A stretch of DNA of 64,000 nucleotides from Marinitoga lauensis (GTDB taxonomy: Bacteria; Thermotogota; Thermotogae; Petrotogales; Petrotogaceae). Numbering within the stretch: position 1 is the stretch's first letter; each line of letters opens with the position of its first letter. Positions 1-9,895 of the stretch are shown piece by piece. Below the pieces are notes generated by a model. That model saw only the letters and a program-made list of their open reading frames with translations, ran no database searches and was not told where the DNA came from. The position numbers were made by a program, and so were the translations under genes. The stretch is taken from positions 124,001 to 188,000 of the forward strand of contig NZ_QHLX01000006.1 of NCBI RefSeq assembly GCF_004135675.1, written 5' to 3'.

Positions 1-739
1 AGGCTAAGGAAGGGAAATATAAACACTGGAGTATTCGACACTTATCTTCCACAGAAATAAATAAATACTTTGAAGTAAAAAATAACTTTTATTATGTAAA
101 AGATGAATATAAAAAAAATGTAGAATTCAAAACGGATAATATTACAAATACTATAAAAACAAATGACAAATATGATATAATTATCATCAGAAGAGTTTTG
201 ATTTATTTCAATAATGAACAAATTATAAAAATACTAAGATCATTAAATAGAATTTTAAATAACGACGGAATTCTCATTTTAGGTCATGGAGAATTTTACC
301 CTATATTACCAGAAATTTTCAATTTTGAAATAGAAAATAAAATAGTTATCTGGAAAAAATACAATAAATCAAATTCTATTAATATTTTTCCATTTAAAGA
401 TGAGAAGAATAATATTCTCAAAAAAATTTTCCCAATATTAATTCTCTAGAGAAAAAAAGAAAAAATAAACTTTTAACTTCTTTCACAAGTATATCCGAAG
501 AAGAATATATAGAAATCATAGAAAAGCTGATAAAAGAAAAAAAATTTCTTTTTGCATATGATTTGATTAATAAAATATGTAATAATTCATTAAATTATTT
601 AATATGGAAGTATAAAGCATTTTTGGAAATGCAATTAGAAATCGACCCTACAGATTCAATAGGAAAAGCTTTATTTTTAAATCCTGATGATAATGAATTA
701 TGGAATATGAAGCATTTAAATGATCATAGGAGTGGATAA
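1..739 (+). CDS. cheR: Chemotaxis protein methyltransferase CheR, C-terminal part (5' end outside window)
   Basis: CheR transfers methyl groups from S-adenosylmethionine to glutamates of chemoreceptors. The frame is open from base 3. The first residues show the CheR core: WSIRHLSSTEINKYF, then YDIIIIRRVLIYF (matching the family's FDLIFCRNVLIYF) and LNNDGILILGHGE (LKPGGYLFLGHSE). The family's Asn in 'CRN' is Arg here. One missing base in the A/T runs near 420-445 breaks the frame. The restored frame continues as a helical, TPR-like tail (EEEYIEIIEKLIKEKKFLFAYDLINK) to the stop at 737-739. About 245 residues are visible. It is the first visible gene of a chemosensory operon and ends one base before the next start. 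Confidence 0.8.
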
Positions 740-740
740 A

Positions 741-1489
741 ATGAATTATTATATATGTGAATTAATAGATGAAAATAATGAAATAATCAAAATTGCTTTA
801 AAAGATGAGATTTTGGGAGTTTCAAAAAAATTTATCAAGAAAAATGTTGAAGGAAAATTCTTAGGTTACTCCAAGTTTAAAGATACACTTTATCCTGTAT
901 TAACATTACCTGGAAAAAAATCTTTTATATTAAAGAATTTTCTAATATATAGTTCTTTTGCTTTTGGTGTAACTTCAATAGTCAAGAAAGTATCCATTGA
1001 AAAATTTGAATCTTTTAACGATGAAACTTTAAAAATTTTCCCGGATTTGGAAATTTTTTCAGGATATTTTGAATATGATTTTGAAGATGTATTCATATAT
1101 AATATAAATAAAGCTGATGTCAAACTCCCAAAAAATTATATTATTAAAACCACTAAAGAAAAAGATTTTTCAAAAAAGGAAGAAAATATTCCGAATGCTT
1201 TTATTATCGATAATAAATTTGCCATATTAAAAGGAAATAGCATCTTAAGTATTATTGATAAAAACAGTTATTGCCCTTTTAAATATAAAAATTATTCTGG
1301 TTTTATTGAATACAAAAATAAAATATTTCCGGTAAAAAAAACTTCGAATAATTCGAAATGGATAATTGTAACTAAAAAATAGCAATTTTGTGTGAAAAAA
1401 TTATTTTTGAATATGGAGAAATTTTTACGGATAATAATGGTAAACATCTTTTAAAATTTAAAAATATGACTTTACCTATTCTGGAGTGA
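741..1489 (+). CDS. Divergent tandem CheW-like adaptor protein
   Basis: Restored length about 249 residues. Two weak CheW-like modules can be seen. In the first, GYSKFKDTLYPVLTL (residues about 44-58) occupies the place of the CheW motif 'GVINLRGKIIPVIDL'. In the second, SGFIEYKNKIFPV and then SKWIIVTKNIAILCEKI do the same. CheW domains scaffold CheA to receptors. The start at 741 has AGGAG at 728-732. A missing A in the run at 1374-1379 makes a false stop at 1382; the restored frame ends at 1489, four bases before cheA. Assignment rests on weak motifs plus position between cheR and cheA. Confidence 0.6.
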
Positions 1490-1493
1490 TTAT

Positions 1494-3257
1494 ATGGAAT
1501 TTATGGATATTTATTTCACTGAAATGGAAGAAAAATTAAATGAAGCAATAGAATTGCTTAAAAAATATTTAAAAAAACATGACCAAATCATTATAAAAGA
1601 TTTATATAGAATATATCACACTTTAAAAGGATCTGCTGGATTGGTTGGACTTCCAAAACTTGGTGAATTTATGCATAAATTAGAATCTGCATTTAAAGAA
1701 AAAGTTAATAAAAAACTCGATGAAGACTTCGTAGCAAAAATAATGAAAATCTCCAGTGAAATTATTAATAAAAAAAAGATTTAACAGATGCAGAAATTAA
1801 ATATTTTGAAAATATTCTTAGTGGAAAAGAAAAAATAGAAAGCTCTATAAACAAAATAACAACAAATAATAATATATCTTATGAGTTTCTGGAGAATTTT
1901 TATGAAAGAATTCTTAAAATAGAGAATAATTTAATCAATAATAACTATTCCATTGCCCTAAAAGAGATACAACAATTAAGAATTTATACTCAGAATTTAA
2001 TAGAAGAAAACAAATTTATTCCAATTCAAAAAATAGTAAAAAGTTTTGAAAATCTTGTGTTTCAAGAAGCTGTATTTAATCAAAAAAAAGTTAGTTTTAA
2101 TACTGAAGTCGAAAATACGAAAATAGAAAAAGAAGATGCTGAAATTCTTAAAGATATATTAGTTCATCTTGTAAAGAACAGTATTGCACATGGTATAGAA
2201 TTACCAAAAATACGAAAAGAGAAAGGAAAAAATGAAATCGGAAATTTAACTATAAAAAGTTATACAAAAGGAAATTACATCTATTTAGAAGTAATAGATG
2301 ACGGAAATGGTATAGATATTGAAAAGGTAAGAAAAAAAGCTGAAAAAAAGGATTCAAAAATTTTGACCCATTAAATGTTATTTTCTATTCAGGATTTTCT
2401 ACAAAAGACAAAGCAGATCAATCTGCTGGAAGAGGGGTTGGATTAGATTCTGTTAAAGCTTTTGCAGAATCTAAAGGTGGTTTTGTAAAAGTCGATACAG
2501 AACCAGGAAAAGGAACAAAATTCACTATTGCTTTTAAAACAAAGGTAACATCACAAAAAGTATTGGTTATTAAAAGAGGTGAGAATATTTTTTCAATTTC
2601 ATCAAATAATATTCTGGAAGTTATAAATAAACCTAAAATAATATCAAATAAAATAGCTTACAGAAATAAGTTGTTAGAAATTATTGATTATGGTGAAGGA
2701 GAAATAAATATTGCAGTAATAACAAAAGATTATAGGGCTGTTATTGTTGACGAAATAATGGGTCATTTTGAAGCATTTGTTGTTCCATATAATATAGAAA
2801 AAATAGTGAAATATCTGGTTTTGCAAAAAATATTTATCCTTTTCCTATTCCGATAATTTCCACTGAGTTTTCTTCTTTTAAGAAAAATATCGAAATTCAA
2901 AAGAAAAAAAGAATCCTTATTTTAGATGATTCTGCGTTAACCAGATTTGTTATTTCCAGAATGGTGAAAAATAATGGTTATGACGTGATTGAAGCTGCAA
3001 CTGGAGAAGATGGGATTAAAGCCTCAAACTTTGATGCCGCTATTATAGATGTTGAACTTCCAGATATTAGTGGATATGATGTAGTTAAACACATAAAAAA
3101 GAATAGTCCTGATATTCCTATAATAATATTATCAACAAAATCTTCTCGTGAAGACATTAAAAATGGATTGGAATCTGGAGCTAATGGATATGTTATTAAA
3201 GGTGAAGACACGGATAAAATTATTAAATTACTAAATAAATTTTTGGGAAATGCTTAA
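1494..3257 (+). CDS. cheA: CheA-type histidine kinase with C-terminal receiver domain
   Basis: Hybrid chemotaxis kinase, about 588 residues after restoring three bases (near 1780, 2365 and 2815). Domains in order: Hpt with phospho-acceptor His42 in YHTLKGSAG; a short linker and dimerisation region; HATPase with N box (VHLVKNSIAHGIELP), DDGNGID and GRGVGLDSVKAFAE; a CheW-like regulatory domain (ISSNNILEVI, KLLEIIDYGEG); and a receiver domain starting near RILILDDSALTRF, with acceptor Asp in AIIDVELPDISGYD and Lys in ILSTKSS. A P2 response-regulator docking domain is not obvious. The fused receiver matters because the neighbouring CheB has none. GGAG at 1483-1486 supports the start. Confidence 0.85.
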
Positions 3258-3265
3258 ATTAGGAG

Positions 3266-3832
3266 ATGATAAATATTATAAAAGTAATAATAGGCGCTTC
3301 TGCCGGAGGCCCCCAAGCATTAAAAAAACTATTCTCATTTAATAAAGAAATTAACTATCCAATTATTCTGGCTATGCATAATTTATCAAACCAAACTGAA
3401 AATTTCAAAAAATATGTCGAAAATATTTCAAATCAAAAAGTTCACATTGTAAAGAACTTAAAAAAAATACATAATGGAATTTATATTCCAGACGGAGGAA
3501 AAGACTTAATTTTTTTTAACAAAAATACATTAACTGTTAGCCAAAAAAGCGATGTTGTCGCTCCTTCTATTAACCATTTATTTGAAAGTTTGGCTTTGTA
3601 TGCAGATGAAAATACATATGTTTTTTTACTTGGTGGATTGGGAAATGATGGAAGTAAAGGACTAAAATTTTTGGAAAAAACACGTACAATCATTTATATA
3701 CAAAAAGATGCTCAATTCCCATATATGACCAAAAATGCAATGAATGCAATTAGTCATTATATACAAATGAATCTTGAAGATATGAACAGAGTTTTAATTC
3801 AGCTAAATGAGAAAATAAAAAATGAAAAATAG
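3266..3832 (+). CDS. cheB: CheB methylesterase catalytic domain without a receiver
   Basis: Glutamate methylesterase/glutaminase of chemoreceptors, 188 residues and intact. The catalytic Ser lies in GASAGGPQAL (near residue 12), the His in LAMHNLSNQ and the Asp in GGLGNDGSKGL. Standard CheB is about 350 residues with an N-terminal receiver; this protein begins directly with the esterase domain. Phosphorylation control would therefore have to come from elsewhere, plausibly the receiver fused to the upstream CheA. AGGAG (3261-3265) directly abuts the ATG, an unusually short spacing, so the start is less certain than the function. Confidence 0.8.
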   Translation: MINIIKVIIGASAGGPQALKKLFSFNKEINYPIILAMHNLSNQTENFKKYVENISNQKVHIVKNLKKIHNGIYIPDGGKDLIFFNKNTLTVSQKSDVVAPSINHLFESLALYADENTYVFLLGGLGNDGSKGLKFLEKTRTIIYIQKDAQFPYMTKNAMNAISHYIQMNLEDMNRVLIQLNEKIKNEK

Positions 3833-3855
3833 AACTTTTATAGAGGGGAATTAAA

Positions 3856-5150
3856 ATGAAAATAGAGTTTAAGTATGCTTTAATAATTTCTGTTCTTTTT
3901 ACAATAATAATAACAATCTTCTTTTCTATTTCTTACAACACTTTTGTAACTAGGGTAAAAAAAGATATGATGAAAGAATATTTATTTTCTGTAGAAGGCA
4001 TAACTATCAGTCTGAAAAAAGATTTTAATATTATTAAAGATCCTTATTTTAAAGAAAGTTTTAATACTTTTGATTCTGGTTATTTTTATATTCTTGATGT
4101 TAACGGAAACGTAATATTTCATTCAGATAAATCTAAAATAGGTATAAATATAATAAAAGATGCAAATTTACCAAAACTATGGGAATATATGAAAAAAATG
4201 ATAAAGGCGTTTTTGAATATATTTATGAAAACCAAAAAAGATATGTTGCGTTTGAAAAATTCGAATTCGATAAAAGCATATACTACTTTGCACATGCAAT
4301 CTCTGAAAATGAATTATTTAGTAGTATGATAAAGGGGAGATATTATTTAATAGTTATTCTTATTGTATCTATAATTATAGTTTTTATAATTTCAATTTTT
4401 ATTAGTAAAGCAATAGGGAAGGAATTCAAAAAGAATATTAAAAACATTGAAGAATTCACAGCCAATGTATCTTCATATATAAGCGAAAATAGTTCTGCAG
4501 CCAGCGAAATTGAATTAGTAACTTCTAATACACAAAAAAATATAGAACAGCTGGATGAATTAATACAAAATTTTTCTTCATCTATTGAAGAAGGAAGGAG
4601 CGAATTAAATGCCACACTACTAAATATGAAAGAATTTTTTGCAAATATCCAAACAATGAATCAGATGACTCTAAAAATTGCTGAATTTATAAATAATTTA
4701 TCTGCTTTAAATGATAAAATAAAGGATATTTCAGATACTGTATCTATATTATCAATAAACTCTTCTATAGAAACAAGTAAAGAAAATATAGATAAAGACG
4801 GAATTTCTAAAATCGCTGAATTAATTAATGAATTAGCAAGTGAATCAAGAAATGCCTCAAGAAACTCAGAAAAAGTTTTAAAAGAAATAGAAAACAGTAT
4901 TACCTCAACTGTATTATTATCAGAAAAAATTTCAAAAGAATTAGTAAATGTTGAAAACTCTTTGGATTCTATATCACAGGTTGTTGAAAGTTTTGCAGAA
5001 AATGTGGATTCTTTAACTGGCTTTTCACATAGCACAAGGCTATCAATTAATGAAGTTCGTGAAGGAATAAAGCAAACATCTGAAGCTTTATATGAAATTA
5101 AAAATCATATGGACAAATTACTCGAATTAACAAAAGAAATCGATGATTAA
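3856..5150 (+). CDS. Methyl-accepting chemotaxis-like receptor with degenerate signalling tip
   Basis: About 431 residues after restoring one base near 4185. It has an N-terminal membrane segment (residues about 6-26), a small sensor region ([18 protein letters not shown], Cache-like), a second membrane segment ([21 protein letters not shown]) and a long cytoplasmic coiled coil. The region equivalent to the CheA/CheW-binding hairpin reads [18 protein letters not shown], where typical receptors have LLALNAAIEAARAGEAG. Register and length are kept but key Glu, Arg and Gly positions are lost. As the last gene of the operon it is the likely dedicated input of this divergent system. Confidence 0.7.
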
Positions 5151-5164
5151 AGGAGGTAATAATC

Positions 5165-6826
5165 ATGCTTAATGACATCGAAATCGCAAGAAATGCAAAA
5201 TTAAAAAAAATTAATACTATTGCCGAAAAATTAAAAATAAGTGAAGAACACATTCATCAGTGTGGAAACCATATTGCCAAAATATCTCACCATTATTTAA
5301 AAGAATTACACCATAAAAAAGATGGAAAGTTGATTCTTGTTACTGCTATTAATCCAACTCCAGCTGGTGAAGGGAAAACAACAACAAGTATTGGATTATC
5401 AATGGCAATTAATAAATTAGGAAAAAACTCTATAGTAACCTTAAGAGAGCCTTCATTGGGTCCAGTTATGGGTGTAAAAGGTGGTGCTGCTGGAGGTGGA
5501 TATGCACAGGTACTACCTATGGAAGACATAAATTTACATTTTACAGGTGATATTCATGCAGTTACTACCGCTCATAATCTTGTTTCTGCAATTATTGATG
5601 CACATATAAAATATGGTAATGAACTTGATATTGATCCAACAAGAATCTACTGGAAAAGAGCTATGGATATGAACGATAGAGCTTTACGAGAAATAGTAAT
5701 AGCGCTTGGCGGACATTCAAATGGTGCTCCAAGAGAAGATGGCTTTATAATTACAGCTGCATCAGAAATAATGGCTGTTCTATGTCTTGCGGAAGATATT
5801 CCTGATTTAAAAAGAAGATTACAAAATATTGTTATTGCAAGAACTAGAAAAGGAAAGCCTGTTACTATAGGCGATTTAAAGATCGAAGGCGCTTTAGCCG
5901 CTGTATTAAAGAATGCTCTGGATCCAAATTTGGTTCAAACTATTGAAAATACTCCTGCATTTATACATGGTGGTCCTTTTGCAAATATCGCACATGGAAC
6001 CAATTCATTAATTGCAACTAAAATGGCTTTAAAATTATCCGATTATGTTGTTACAGAAAGCGGATTTGGAGCTGACTTAGGCGCAGAAAAATTCCTTGAT
6101 TTTGTATCTCCATCGGCCAACTTTAAACCTGATGCTATAGTTCTTGTAGCAACTGTTAGAGCTTTAAAATATAATGGCGGTACTAAAGAATTCAACGAAA
6201 AAAACATGGATGCATTAAGAAATGGTATTGCTAATTTAAGAGTTCATATAGAAAATTTACAAAAATTTGGTATTCCGATAGTTGTTGCACTAAATAAATT
6301 TGATAATGATTCTGAAGAGGAAATAAAATATGTCATAGATTTTGTTGAAAATATGAACATTCCTATTTCCATTAACGAATCTTATTTTAAAGGTTCTGAA
6401 GGTGCTCTGGATTTAGCAGAAAAGGTTATAAATGCAACAAAAATTGATAGTGAATTAAATACTATTTATAATTGGCATGATCCATTAGAAGTAAAAATAA
6501 TGAAACTTGCCAAAGAAATTTATAGAGCAAAACATGTCGATTATGAAATGGCAGCAAGAAATAAAATTAAATTCTTAAAAAAATATAATTATGACCATTT
6601 GCCAGTTATAGTGGCCAAAACACAATATTCAATATCTGATAATCCTAAAAAATTAGGTGCTCCTTCAAATTATAATTTTACAATAAGAGATTTTGAATTA
6701 TCTGCTGGTGCCGGATTTATAGTTGCTTTAGCTGGAGAAATCATGAGAATGCCAGGATTACCAAAGCATTCTAATGCAGAAAAAATTGACATAGATGCAA
6801 AAGGAAATATAACAGGTTTATTTTAG
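5165..6826 (+). CDS. fhs: Formate-tetrahydrofolate ligase
   Basis: ATP-dependent joining of formate to tetrahydrofolate to give 10-formyl-THF, the entry of one-carbon units into the folate pool. The 553-residue protein is full length and uninterrupted. The P-loop is [17 protein letters not shown] (residues about 59-75), followed by the family signature [29 protein letters not shown] precedes the ATG. It is followed within 12 bases by folD, so the two enzymes likely form an operon interconverting formate, formyl-, methenyl- and methylene-THF. Confidence 0.97.
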   Translation: MLNDIEIARNAKLKKINTIAEKLKISEEHIHQCGNHIAKISHHYLKELHHKKDGKLILVTAINPTPAGEGKTTTSIGLSMAINKLGKNSIVTLREPSLGPVMGVKGGAAGGGYAQVLPMEDINLHFTGDIHAVTTAHNLVSAIIDAHIKYGNELDIDPTRIYWKRAMDMNDRALREIVIALGGHSNGAPREDGFIITAASEIMAVLCLAEDIPDLKRRLQNIVIARTRKGKPVTIGDLKIEGALAAVLKNALDPNLVQTIENTPAFIHGGPFANIAHGTNSLIATKMALKLSDYVVTESGFGADLGAEKFLDFVSPSANFKPDAIVLVATVRALKYNGGTKEFNEKNMDALRNGIANLRVHIENLQKFGIPIVVALNKFDNDSEEEIKYVIDFVENMNIPISINESYFKGSEGALDLAEKVINATKIDSELNTIYNWHDPLEVKIMKLAKEIYRAKHVDYEMAARNKIKFLKKYNYDHLPVIVAKTQYSISDNPKKLGAPSNYNFTIRDFELSAGAGFIVALAGEIMRMPGLPKHSNAEKIDIDAKGNITGLF

Positions 6827-6838
6827 GTTGGTGATTAT

Positions 6839-7638
6839 ATGATAATAAAAATTGATGAACTCGCAGATAAAATTAAAAATAATATTTTAAAAAAACAAAA
6901 GGAAAAAAATTTAAACTGGTTAGCGTAGCTTTGAATCCCGACAAAGCAACAAAAGCTTATTTAAACTCTCAAAAAAAATTATCAAAAAAATTAAATATTG
7001 AGTATGAATTAATTACGTCAAAAACTGAAAAAGAATTAATGGACATTATATTAAAATTAAACAAAGATGAAAGTGTCAATGGAATCTTTCTGGCTCAACC
7101 ACTTCCATTCGATTCACATAAAATTATCTCTTATATCAATCCTAAAAAAGACATTGAGGGCATTACTCCATTTAATCTTGGAAACTTGATTTATAATAAA
7201 TCATATTTTTTGCCCTGTACTGCAGATTCAATTGTAAGAATACTTAATAGTTTTACCAAATTAGATGGAAAAAATGTAGCGGTTATAGGTAGAAGTGTTA
7301 TAGTAGGAATTCCTGTTTCTATATTACTTTCTAATAAAGAAAACAATGCCACAGTCACTATTTGTCATAGCCATACAAAAAATTTAAAAGACATTACCAT
7401 TAATTCTGATATAGTAGTTGTTGCAGCAGGAGTTCCTGAATTATTAAAAAAAGATATGGTTAAACCAGATAGCATAATAATAGACGTTGGAATTAATGTG
7501 GAAAATGGTCATATTATTGGTGATGTTGCAGAAGAGGTAAAAGAAATAGCATATGTGACAGAAGTGCCTGGAGGTGTTGGAGAAATAACCTCGCTCATTT
7601 TATTCGAAAATCTCACAAAAACCATATTATATAAATAA
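6839..7638 (+). CDS. folD: Methylenetetrahydrofolate dehydrogenase/cyclohydrolase
   Basis: Bifunctional FolD oxidises methylene-THF and hydrolyses methenyl-THF. Restored length 266 residues, slightly short for the family (about 280). The catalytic Tyr and Lys lie in KAYLNSQKK, the active-site Gln in LAQPLP, the NAD(P) loop in GRSVIVGIPVSILL, and the signature in PGGVGEIT (usually PGGVGPMT). A missing A in the run at 6903-6909 produces a false stop shortly after. The stop codon lies inside the terminator stem that follows. Function is secure from motifs and from the position after fhs. Confidence 0.92.
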
Positions 7639-7664
7639 CCAGGAGCTTCCGCTCCTGGTTATTT
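7633..7664 (+). terminator. Intrinsic terminator of fhs-folD
   Basis: Perfect 14-bp inverted repeat with a TTCC loop (core CCAGGAGC-TTCC-GCTCCTGG) overlapping the folD stop codon. The same core recurs at 7891-7909 in front of the convergent chromate transporter genes. Confidence 0.8.
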
Positions 7665-7884
7665 CAGACTGTCGATAAAATAAAATAAGAAAAAATAATA
7701 TGAACGAATCTTAAACATTTCGCATGGCGAAAGGTTTAAGGTTATTTTTTATTTTATAATAAAAACATTCATCCTAAACCCCTTCGCGAAGCGAAGAGTT
7801 TAAGAATTTTCACTGGATGAGTGAATATTATTTGAGTATTTTATTATTTTATTATTTTATTATTTTATTTTGTACTTTGTTTAC
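7665..7884. repeat. Structured intergenic block: two hairpins and a 4-copy 8-bp tandem repeat
   Basis: No gene is seen between the convergent folD and chrA genes. The interval holds a hairpin with arms CTTAAAC/GTTTAAG and TTTCGC/GCGAAA (about 7710-7740), a second one of similar design with arms TAAAC/GTTTA and CTTCGC/GCGAAG (about 7775-7803) inside outer arms ATTCATCC/GGATGAGT, and four exact copies of ATTTTATT at 7838-7869. Both hairpins share the TTCGC/GCGAA core, which suggests a short palindromic repeat family. Confidence 0.6.
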
Positions 7885-7915
7885 AAACTGTCAGGAGCTT
7901 CCGCTCCTGGAGTTT
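7885..7915 (-). terminator. Terminator of the chromate transporter genes
   Basis: Hairpin CAGGAGC-TTCC-GCTCCTG with outer arms AAACT/AGTTT, at the 3' end of the leftward chrA genes. It is an 18-base duplicate of the folD terminator core. Confidence 0.7.
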
Positions 7916-8431
7916 ATATAATAGAAAAGACTATCATTCCTATTAACGCAGAACTCAATATTATATAAATAGGGTCCAATTTTGTTTTTATGAACAATAT
8001 CAATGCATAAATCGCTATTATAATACTTAGGTAATTATTTTCTACAACTACAGGCTTCAAGACAGATAAAAAAGTCATAGAAATAAGAATAACTGTGCTT
8101 AATCTTAAACTTTTCATTAGAATATTCCTTTTTAAATTAAATCTCTTTAAAATAGCTTTTGCTGTATAGTAGTAAATAATAGCCGGTATTACCAAAAAAA
8201 ATGTATTTAAAAATGCTCCTAATAAGCCATATTTTAAATATCCTATATACGTGGCTAAATTCACTGCAACTGGGCCAGGAGTCATTTGTGATATTGAAAT
8301 TGCTTCTTGAAGAGCTTTTTCAGATAACAATTTATTTTCAAGGATTAATTGTTTTATAATCCCAAAGAAGCCCAGCCTCCGCCAAAAGAAATAAATCCTA
8401 TTTCAAAAAATAATAATATCATTTTAAACAT
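7914..8431 (-). CDS. chrA: Chromate transporter, second CHR-domain half
   Basis: Short-chain CHR transporter subunit, about 172 residues after restoring one G in GGG near 8372. The family signature is seen in FISFGGGWASLG near the N-terminus and SISQMTPGPVAVNLATYIGY after it, followed by several membrane segments. It overlaps the stop of the upstream CHR gene by a few bases, which fits the usual two-gene layout in which two homologous halves form an antiparallel complex. The family exports chromate or acts on sulfate-like anions. The substrate here is not proven. Confidence 0.82.
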
Positions 8432-8954
8432 TTTTATCATATCCTTTTTCTAAAAAATAAAAGAGCAATACTGATGAAAAAAACACAATAACTGTATAAT
8501 TAGGATAAAAAAACATCATTAAAACTGAAAGTAATATTATGAAAATATCATATACGTTAAATTTTGTTGTTTTTACAAAATCATATAGAATTCCAGCAAC
8601 CATACCTATTAGTGATGCGTATGCTCCTTTGGTAAATGCAGATACAAATTTATTATTTGAATATTTTTTCAATATTGAAGCTACTAAAACTATACTAAAA
8701 AAAGGTGGAATTAATATTCCAAGAGATGCAACTATTGCTCCTTTTATTCCGTATATTTTCTTACCTATTAACCATGAAGTCTTAAAAGCTATAGGACCTG
8801 GCATAGCCTGAGCTATTGAAAGAATATCTTTAAATTCTTCTTCTGTTAATAAATTTGCACTGGTTAAATTTTTTAACATCACAGGAATCATTGCATAACC
8901 ACCACCAAGGGCTAATGAAGAAATTTTAAAAAACATGAAAAACAATTTAATCAA
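8424..8954 (-). CDS. chrA: Chromate transporter, first CHR-domain half
   Basis: CHR-family membrane protein of about 176 residues. Signatures are SLALGGGYAMIPVM near the N-terminus and SIAQAMPGPIAFKTSWLIG, followed by hydrophobic helices. I chose a TTG start at 8954 because GAGGTG lies six bases upstream; a start at 8972 would add six residues. It is first in a leftward two-gene unit with the second half overlapping its end, and it is uninterrupted, unlike its partner. Confidence 0.82.
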   Translation of the reverse strand: MIKLFFMFFKISSLALGGGYAMIPVMLKNLTSANLLTEEEFKDILSIAQAMPGPIAFKTSWLIGKKIYGIKGAIVASLGILIPPFFSIVLVASILKKYSNNKFVSAFTKGAYASLIGMVAGILYDFVKTTKFNVYDIFIILLSVLMMFFYPNYTVIVFFSSVLLFYFLEKGYDKNV

Positions 8955-9040
8955 AAGCAACACCTCTTCCAATTTCTTTATGTTCTTTATATTTTATCAT
9001 ATTTTTTTATTTTTGAATTTTCTTCTTAATTAAAAGAGTG

Positions 9041-9046
9041 TATAAT
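9041..9046 (+). promoter_or_regulatory. Possible -10 box for deoD
   Basis: TATAAT about 40 bases upstream of the deoD start. No good -35 hexamer lies at 16-18 bases, so this is tentative. Confidence 0.35.
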
Positions 9047-9087
9047 TATAAATACTATTTATAATTTTGAAAAAGGGAGGAATTGTT

Positions 9088-9798
9088 ATGATACCAACAC
9101 CACATATTGAGGTAGACAAAAAAGGGATTATTGCAGAAACTGTTATAATGCCAGGAGATCCACTAAGAGCAAAATTTATAGCTGAAAATTTTTTAGAAAA
9201 TCCTGTTTTATTCAACAAAGTGAGAAATATGTTTGGCTACACAGGAACATACAAAGGTAAAAAAATAAGTGTTATGGGTAGTGGTATGGGTATGCCAAGT
9301 ATCGGAATTTACTCATACGAACTTTTTAAATTTTATGATGTACAAAACATTATAAGAGTTGGTTCATGTGGTGCTTATACAGATGAAATTGATTTATATG
9401 ATGTTATCTTAGTTGAAGAATCATATAGCGAATCCACATATGCCAGAGTAATGGCAGGAATAGAAGAAAATATTTTAAAGCCTTCACATGAGTTAAATGT
9501 AAAATTGGAAAATGCTGCAAAAAATTTAAATATACCTATTCATAAAGGAAGAATCCATAGTTCAGATGTATTCTATAGACAAAATTTTGATGATTATAAA
9601 ACTATAAGAGATAAATATGGATGTATTGCTGTTGAAATGGAATCATTTGCTTTATTTGCTAATGCCCAGGTGACAGGAAAAAATGCCGCATGTTTGTTAA
9701 CCGTATCAGATTCTCTGGTAACCATGAAAGCTACATCAAGTGAAGAAAGAATGAAATCATTTACAAACATGATGAAAATCGCTTTAGAAATGGCTTAA
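9088..9798 (+). CDS. deoD: Purine nucleoside phosphorylase, DeoD type
   Basis: Phosphorolysis of purine (deoxy)nucleosides to base and (deoxy)ribose 1-phosphate. The 236-residue hexameric-type enzyme is intact. Seen: MIPTPHIEVDKKGIIAE, MPGDPLRAKFIAENFLE, GSGMGMPSIGIYSYELF (phosphate binding), VGSCGAY, VEMESFALFANA, and LLTVSDSLVT with the catalytic Asp in the SDS motif. GGGAGG at 9075-9080 sets the ATG at 9088. It stands alone between a promoter region and a strong terminator. Confidence 0.96.
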   Translation: MIPTPHIEVDKKGIIAETVIMPGDPLRAKFIAENFLENPVLFNKVRNMFGYTGTYKGKKISVMGSGMGMPSIGIYSYELFKFYDVQNIIRVGSCGAYTDEIDLYDVILVEESYSESTYARVMAGIEENILKPSHELNVKLENAAKNLNIPIHKGRIHSSDVFYRQNFDDYKTIRDKYGCIAVEMESFALFANAQVTGKNAACLLTVSDSLVTMKATSSEERMKSFTNMMKIALEMA

Positions 9799-9833
9799 AA
9801 ACAATTGGGCATTCGAGAATGCCCAATTGTTTT
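9798..9833 (+). terminator. Intrinsic terminator after deoD
   Basis: Seventeen-base perfect stem (arms AAAACAATTGGGCATTC and complement) immediately after the stop codon, followed by T-rich sequence. Confidence 0.85.
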
Positions 9834-9895
9834 ATTTTGTTGTTTTATTTTATGGTATAATATTATTATAATTTTTTTAACTTTTAGGAGGAACT

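Noticed and set aside
7838..7869. CRISPR-like array from the repeated ATTTTATT units
   Set aside because: Eight-base units without spacers are a simple tandem repeat; no cas genes are in the window.
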